Of a DNA stretch of 9,377 nucleotides, positions 6,605 to 9,377 are shown one piece after another. How positions within the stretch are numbered: position 1 is the stretch's first letter; each line of letters opens with the position of its first letter. The translations under genes and the position numbers were made by a program. Source of the DNA: JAEYZS01 sp964469265 (lineage in GTDB: Bacteria > Bdellovibrionota > Bdellovibrionia > Bdellovibrionales > JAEYZS01); contig CAYXYF010000048.1 of NCBI GenBank assembly GCA_964469265.1, positions 1-9,377 on the forward strand, read 5' to 3'. Under the pieces are notes generated by a model that was not told the DNA's origin, did no database searches, and saw only the letters and a program-made list of their open reading frames with translations.

Positions 6605-7588
6605 ATGCGTATAAATACAAATGTGGGACCGATCAGCCAATTTATTGATCATCATTATCGACATTTTAATGCTGCATCACTGAAAGATGCTGCCGTTGCA
6701 TACAGACAACACCTTGATAATAACGGAAAGATGCTAGTAACCCTTGCTGGTGCAATGAGTACTGCTGAACTGGGCCTTTCACTTGCGGAAATGATTCGTC
6801 AAGACAAGGTTCACGCGATTTCATGTACGGGTGCAAACCTTGAAGAGGACGTATTTAACTTAGTTGCCCACGAGCATTATGTGCGAGTTCCAAACTATAG
6901 AGAACTTTCTGCAGAAGATGAAGAAGCTTTGTTGGCTCGTCACTTAAACCGCGTAACAGACACGTGCATTCCAGAAGGCGAAGCCATTCGCCGCGTGGAG
7001 AAGGTGATCTTAGCTAAGTGGGAAGATTACACAAAAGAAAACAAATCATTTTTACCGCATCAGTTCTTCTACCAAATTTTATTGGAAGGTTCTTTAAAGG
7101 AGCATTATCAAATCGATCCGAAGAATTCTTGGTTGCTTGCAGCAGCGGAGAAGAACCTTCCGATCATTGTTCCTGGTTGGGAAGATTCCACATTAGGAAA
7201 TATTTTTGCAGGCCGAGTAATTGAAGGAAAGGTCAACCGTAACGTAATGAAGACGGGTATTGACTATATGTTGTTCCTTAATGATTGGTACCAAGAAGTG
7301 GAAAAGAATCATTCTGTTGGATTCTTCCAAATCGGTGGCGGTATTGCGGGTGATTTCCCAATCTGTGTTGTTCCAATGATTGAGCAAGATCTTCAAAAGG
7401 ATGTTCGCCGTTGGGGATACTTCTGCCAGATCAGTGATTCAACAACAAGTTATGGTTCGTACTCTGGAGCCGTTCCCAATGAGAAGATCACTTGGGGAAA
7501 GCTATCTAAAGAAACTCCTAAGTTTATTATTGAATCCGACGCATCCATTGTTGCGCCGCTCGTATTCGCATACGTTCTCGGTCAATAG
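6605..7588 (+). CDS. Deoxyhypusine synthase-family protein (possible polyamine aminobutyltransferase)
   Basis: This 327-residue protein belongs to the NAD-dependent deoxyhypusine synthase fold. In eukaryotes and archaea these enzymes move an aminobutyl group from spermidine to a lysine of eIF5A/aIF5A. Bacteria lack that substrate, and bacterial or plant homologues include homospermidine synthases. Visible marks are the NAD-site segment MLVTLAGAMSTAELG (43-57), SCTGANLEEDVFN (73-85), SDSTTSYGSYSGA (277-289) and the active-site segment EKITWGKL (293-300). Lys299 matches the lysine that forms the enzyme-substrate imine (Lys329 in human DHS), and Glu293 and Trp297 are also kept. The eukaryotic GGGVxKHH segment, with its catalytic histidine, is GGGIAGDFP here (244-252), so the reaction probably differs. 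The start is set by AGGAG at 6592-6596. It is a single-gene unit, with its own promoter and a strong terminator. Polyamine metabolism is an inference from the family. Confidence 0.88.
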   Translation: MRINTNVGPISQFIDHHYRHFNAASLKDAAVAYRQHLDNNGKMLVTLAGAMSTAELGLSLAEMIRQDKVHAISCTGANLEEDVFNLVAHEHYVRVPNYRELSAEDEEALLARHLNRVTDTCIPEGEAIRRVEKVILAKWEDYTKENKSFLPHQFFYQILLEGSLKEHYQIDPKNSWLLAAAEKNLPIIVPGWEDSTLGNIFAGRVIEGKVNRNVMKTGIDYMLFLNDWYQEVEKNHSVGFFQIGGGIAGDFPICVVPMIEQDLQKDVRRWGYFCQISDSTTSYGSYSGAVPNEKITWGKLSKETPKFIIESDASIVAPLVFAYVLGQ

Positions 7589-7593
7589 AACAC

Positions 7594-7631
7594 AGCTTGG
7601 AGGCTCTAATGCCTCCTTGCTATATTTTTTT
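7594..7631 (+). terminator. Rho-independent terminator of the DHS-like gene
   Basis: GGAGGC (7599-7604) pairs with GCCTCC (7611-7616) around the loop TCTAAT. An outer AGC/GCT pair (7594-7596, 7619-7621) lies beyond a TT/TT mismatch. A run of seven T residues (7625-7631) follows. It starts 6 nt after the stop codon. Confidence 0.85.
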
Positions 7632-7643
7632 GCAATTGTAATA

Positions 7644-7672
7644 TTGACATAGCCCCCTTTCGGGAATCTAAT
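7644..7672 (+). promoter_or_regulatory. Strong sigma70-type promoter of the small exported protein gene
   Basis: TTGACA (7644-7649, perfect -35) is followed after 17 nt by TCTAAT (7667-7672, five of six -10). It is the best match to consensus in the window. The predicted start near 7679 gives a leader of about 33 nt ending in AAGGGGG (7702-7708), a strong ribosome site 4 nt before the ATG. The boxes and spacing suggest high expression. Confidence 0.75.
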
Positions 7673-7712
7673 TTTTAGTGATCAGTAAAACTAAACTCTT
7701 TAAGGGGGACTT

Positions 7713-8117
7713 ATGCGATATTTTTCTATGATCTTTGCGATTGCCTTAATGGCAGGAACTGCAAGTGCAGATAACGTTTTTAACTTTCATTACAACAACA
7801 ACAATGCATTCTACTCTTGCCACTATGCTGAAAACCAAGTTGCAAACACACTTGTCACTTTAGGCGCGGATAACGTTGAAACAAGATGTCATGGTGGAAT
7901 CGATCACGACCAACTTCTGCCTGTTTCAGTTTCGGCTACTTACACTCAAGTTGCAAAAGGTGAAAGAGAAGTTGTTTTTAAAGGTAACGAGTCTTGCGAC
8001 TTTAACGTGAAGTTGATTAAAGCTGCTCTTAAAAACTTTGACCATGAAGTTGTGAGCGCACAAAGCTCTTGCTGGGATGCTAAAGGTCGCTACAATATTC
8101 GTGTTCTTGTAAGATAA
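7713..8117 (+). CDS. Small exported Cys-rich protein, function unknown
   Basis: This 134-residue protein is not one I recognise. Residues 1-19 are a typical signal peptide (MRYF, then a hydrophobic core, then TASA with cleavage after Ala19), so a mature protein of about 115 residues should lie in the periplasm or outside. The mature start is Asn- and aromatic-rich (FNFHYNNNNAFYSC). There are four cysteines, at 36, 59, 95 and 120, in two similar arrangements: SC-H/D-aromatic, a helix-like stretch, then a Cys 23 or 25 residues on, then a beta-like run (LLPVSVSATY and YNIRVLV). This implies two repeated alpha/beta modules each closed by a disulfide. No lipobox is present. A consensus-like promoter and a G-rich ribosome site precede it, and terminators flank both sides, so it is an independent and probably abundant product. 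Confidence 0.8.
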   Translation: MRYFSMIFAIALMAGTASADNVFNFHYNNNNAFYSCHYAENQVANTLVTLGADNVETRCHGGIDHDQLLPVSVSATYTQVAKGEREVVFKGNESCDFNVKLIKAALKNFDHEVVSAQSSCWDAKGRYNIRVLVR

Positions 8118-8136
8118 TTTAATATCTTCACATATA

Positions 8137-8165
8137 TTGAAATCACAAAAAAAAGCTCTTAGATT
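8137..8165 (+). promoter_or_regulatory. Possible MscS-gene promoter laid over the preceding terminator
   Basis: TTGAAA (8137-8142, five of six) and TAGATT (8160-8165, four of six) are 17 nt apart. Transcription would start near 8172, past the left arm and loop of the terminator hairpin, so the new transcript would escape it and begin at GGGC. Both boxes lie in very AT-rich sequence, so a chance match is possible. Confidence 0.3.
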
Positions 8166-8184
8166 AACTAAGGGCTTTTTTTTT
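8153..8184 (+). terminator. Strong Rho-independent terminator after the small exported protein gene
   Basis: AAGCTCTTAG (8153-8162) pairs with CTAAGGGCTT (8168-8177) around the loop ATTAA: ten pairs with one T-G wobble. A T-tract runs to 8184. An A-tract before it (8147-8154) can lengthen the stem. It lies 35 nt after the stop codon of the small exported protein gene and immediately before the MscS ribosome site. Confidence 0.9.
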
Positions 8185-8191
8185 GGAAGGA
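8185..8191 (+). promoter_or_regulatory. Ribosome binding site that sets the MscS start
   Basis: GGAAGGA directly follows the terminator T-tract and stands 8 nt before an in-frame GTG at 8200. No comparable site precedes the upstream in-frame TTG at 8137. This makes the GTG the likely start. Confidence 0.75.
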
Positions 8192-8199
8192 CTGACAGA

Positions 8200-9276
8200 G
8201 TGGAAGAGCAGGCTGTTACTGAGAAGGTACGAGAAATAGTAAGAGAAGATATTTTCTGGAATAACTCGTTTTCAGATTGGATGGAAGCAGCTTTGTATTT
8301 TGGTTTGGTGTTTTTGCCAATCATTCTTGTAAAGTTACTGTCGTTTAAATATTGCGCGAAGTACTTCTCAGATAAAGATCGTATTATCACTTATAAAGCT
8401 TTTATTTTATCTAACCTAAGTAAGATCAACATACTGCTTGCAGCCGTGGTTGCATCCTATGCAGGTCTGCTAACACTAAATACACCAGAGAGATTTGACG
8501 CCATCTATGATTACGTTCTTGTGGGTTCAATCTTTTTACAATTACTTCTTTGGGCGAACACTTCCGTCAATTTGCACGCTCAAAAATACTTAGCACGAAA
8601 CCCTAACAGCCTAACCGCGATGAACGTCTTCTCGTTGATTGCAAAAGTGATTCTGGCCAGCTTGATAATACTAGTCATGTTGGATCAGATGGGTGTCAAC
8701 ATCACAGCCTTGGTGGCAGGGCTTGGAATCGGTGGGGTTGCCATTGCGTTTTCTTTACAAAATATCTTAAGTGATATCTTCGCTTCACTAGCGATAATTC
8801 TCGATAAACCCTTTAAAGTTGGCGACTACATTGCTGTGGATAATTTTGGGGGAACGGTGGAGAAGGTCGGGCTCAAAACCACTCGCATCCGAAATCTGTC
8901 TGGTGAGCTATTGGTCATGGCTAACAATAAGCTTTTGTCCTCGCCTATTAGAAATTTTAGAGACCTTTATGAACGCAGGACCGTTGAGATCGCCAGAATC
9001 GAATACGGAACACCCTATGAGAAACTAGAAAAAATTCCAGAGATCGCACGGGAGGCGATCTTCTCTCAAAAGGGGACGCGCGCAGACCATGTGGTATTGA
9101 AGCAACTATCTGAATCTAGCCTTGATTTTGAAATCGTTTACTTTATCCAGAACCACCCCGATATCCCGTGGGTGCAAGTTCAGCATCATGTTCGTATGCA
9201 GCTCGTGGCTAGTTTAGAAAAAGCGGGGATTTCCTTTGCCTATCCCACTCGCACAGTTTATACAAAGACCTTCTAA
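8200..9276 (+). CDS. MscS-family mechanosensitive channel
   Basis: The protein is 358 residues from GTG at 8200. It is an inner-membrane channel of the MscS family, opening under membrane tension to release solutes in hypo-osmotic shock. Hydrophobic segments fall at about 27-48, 67-92, 102-119, 142-163 and 166-201, giving five transmembrane helices as in medium-length homologues such as YnaI rather than the three of E. coli MscS. The last is the Gly/Ala-packed pore helix (ALVAGLGIGGVAIAFSLQN, 170-188) followed by ILSDIFASLAIILDKPFKVGD, the family signature. The beta domain (about 205-262) and cytoplasmic alpha/beta domain (263-350) follow. The frame is open upstream to a TTG at 8137, but those 21 codons are the terminator hairpin and the resulting peptide has no family resemblance; the strong ribosome site supports GTG. 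typA follows 48 nt downstream on the same strand with no terminator between, so read-through is possible. Confidence 0.92.
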   Translation: MEEQAVTEKVREIVREDIFWNNSFSDWMEAALYFGLVFLPIILVKLLSFKYCAKYFSDKDRIITYKAFILSNLSKINILLAAVVASYAGLLTLNTPERFDAIYDYVLVGSIFLQLLLWANTSVNLHAQKYLARNPNSLTAMNVFSLIAKVILASLIILVMLDQMGVNITALVAGLGIGGVAIAFSLQNILSDIFASLAIILDKPFKVGDYIAVDNFGGTVEKVGLKTTRIRNLSGELLVMANNKLLSSPIRNFRDLYERRTVEIARIEYGTPYEKLEKIPEIAREAIFSQKGTRADHVVLKQLSESSLDFEIVYFIQNHPDIPWVQVQHHVRMQLVASLEKAGISFAYPTRTVYTKTF

Positions 9277-9324
9277 AAAATCTTATTTTATTAATAGGTT
9301 ACAGAAAAAGGAAACGTTCTCTAT

Positions 9325-9377
9325 ATGGATCTAAGGAATATTTGTATCATCGCTCACGTCGATCACGGAAAAACAAC
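9325..9377 (+). CDS. typA: Translational GTPase TypA/BipA, N-terminal end (cut by window edge)
   Basis: Seventeen codons are visible before the right edge. The peptide MDLRNICIIAHVDHGKTT is the start of a translation-factor GTPase: the G1 box AHVDHGKTT binds GTP phosphates. The LRNIxIIAHVDHGKTT form is typical of TypA/BipA; LepA normally has IDHGKST. TypA binds the ribosome and aids assembly and adaptation to stress or cold. The frame has a stop 10 codons upstream and no other start. AAAGGAAA-like sequence (about 9307-9314) acts as ribosome site, with a rather long spacing. The 48-nt gap after the MscS gene is AT-rich and I see no clear promoter in it. Confidence 0.8.
   Translation, partial: MDLRNICIIAHVDHGKT

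Noticed and set aside
7926..8390. Minus-strand open frame across the small exported protein gene and the start of the channel gene.
   Set aside because: It lies opposite two well-supported genes, crosses a strong terminator and has no family resemblance.

Overview
The window looks like ordinary chromosomal sequence from a Gram-negative bacterium of moderate-to-low GC content. The mix of a signal-peptide-bearing S41 protease, a bacterial deoxyhypusine-synthase-like enzyme, a Cys-rich small exported protein, an MscS channel and housekeeping genes (hemA, bcp, typA) would suit a predatory Bdellovibrionota/Deltaproteobacteria-type genome. That placement is an inference from gene content and has only modest confidence. 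I see no phage, transposon, CRISPR, tRNA or rRNA signal.

Left part (1-2217, all minus strand): a gene for an ABC1/UbiB-type atypical kinase is followed by bcp (thiol peroxidase). Next comes the 5' end of hemA (glutamyl-tRNA reductase), which runs off the left edge. HemA was found by reading the minus strand at the window edge; it starts at a GTG codon. Each of the three genes has its own plausible sigma70-like promoter, so they are collinear but not clearly one operon.

Middle part (2348-6341): an alpha/beta hydrolase on the plus strand converges, with a 14-nt gap, on a two-gene minus-strand operon. That operon is a nitronate monooxygenase-type flavoprotein followed by a hotdog-fold (DUF4442-like) thioesterase, joined by a 4-nt ATGA overlap. 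The operon start carries the most striking non-coding element of the window: a perfect 11-bp inverted repeat laid over the putative -10 box, two bases before the ATG. The transcript is predicted to be leaderless or nearly so. Upstream of this operon lies a secreted or periplasmic S41-family (C-terminal processing) protease with a PDZ domain and an intact Ser/Lys dyad.

Right part (6342-9377, plus strand): a deoxyhypusine-synthase-family enzyme ends in a clear terminator. A consensus-like promoter then drives a small exported protein with four cysteines that appears to be made of two similar halves; it too is closed by a strong terminator. An MscS-family channel starts at a GTG with a strong Shine-Dalgarno sequence immediately after that terminator's T-tract. 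The longer open frame that begins upstream reads straight through the terminator hairpin and is probably not used. The window closes with the first 17 codons of typA/bipA.

No new multi-gene defence or mobile system is visible. The points most worth a second look are the palindromic operator on the monooxygenase/thioesterase operon, the terminator/promoter overlap before the MscS gene, the duplicated Cys-pair protein, and the DHS-like enzyme whose loop departs from the eukaryotic active-site sequence.
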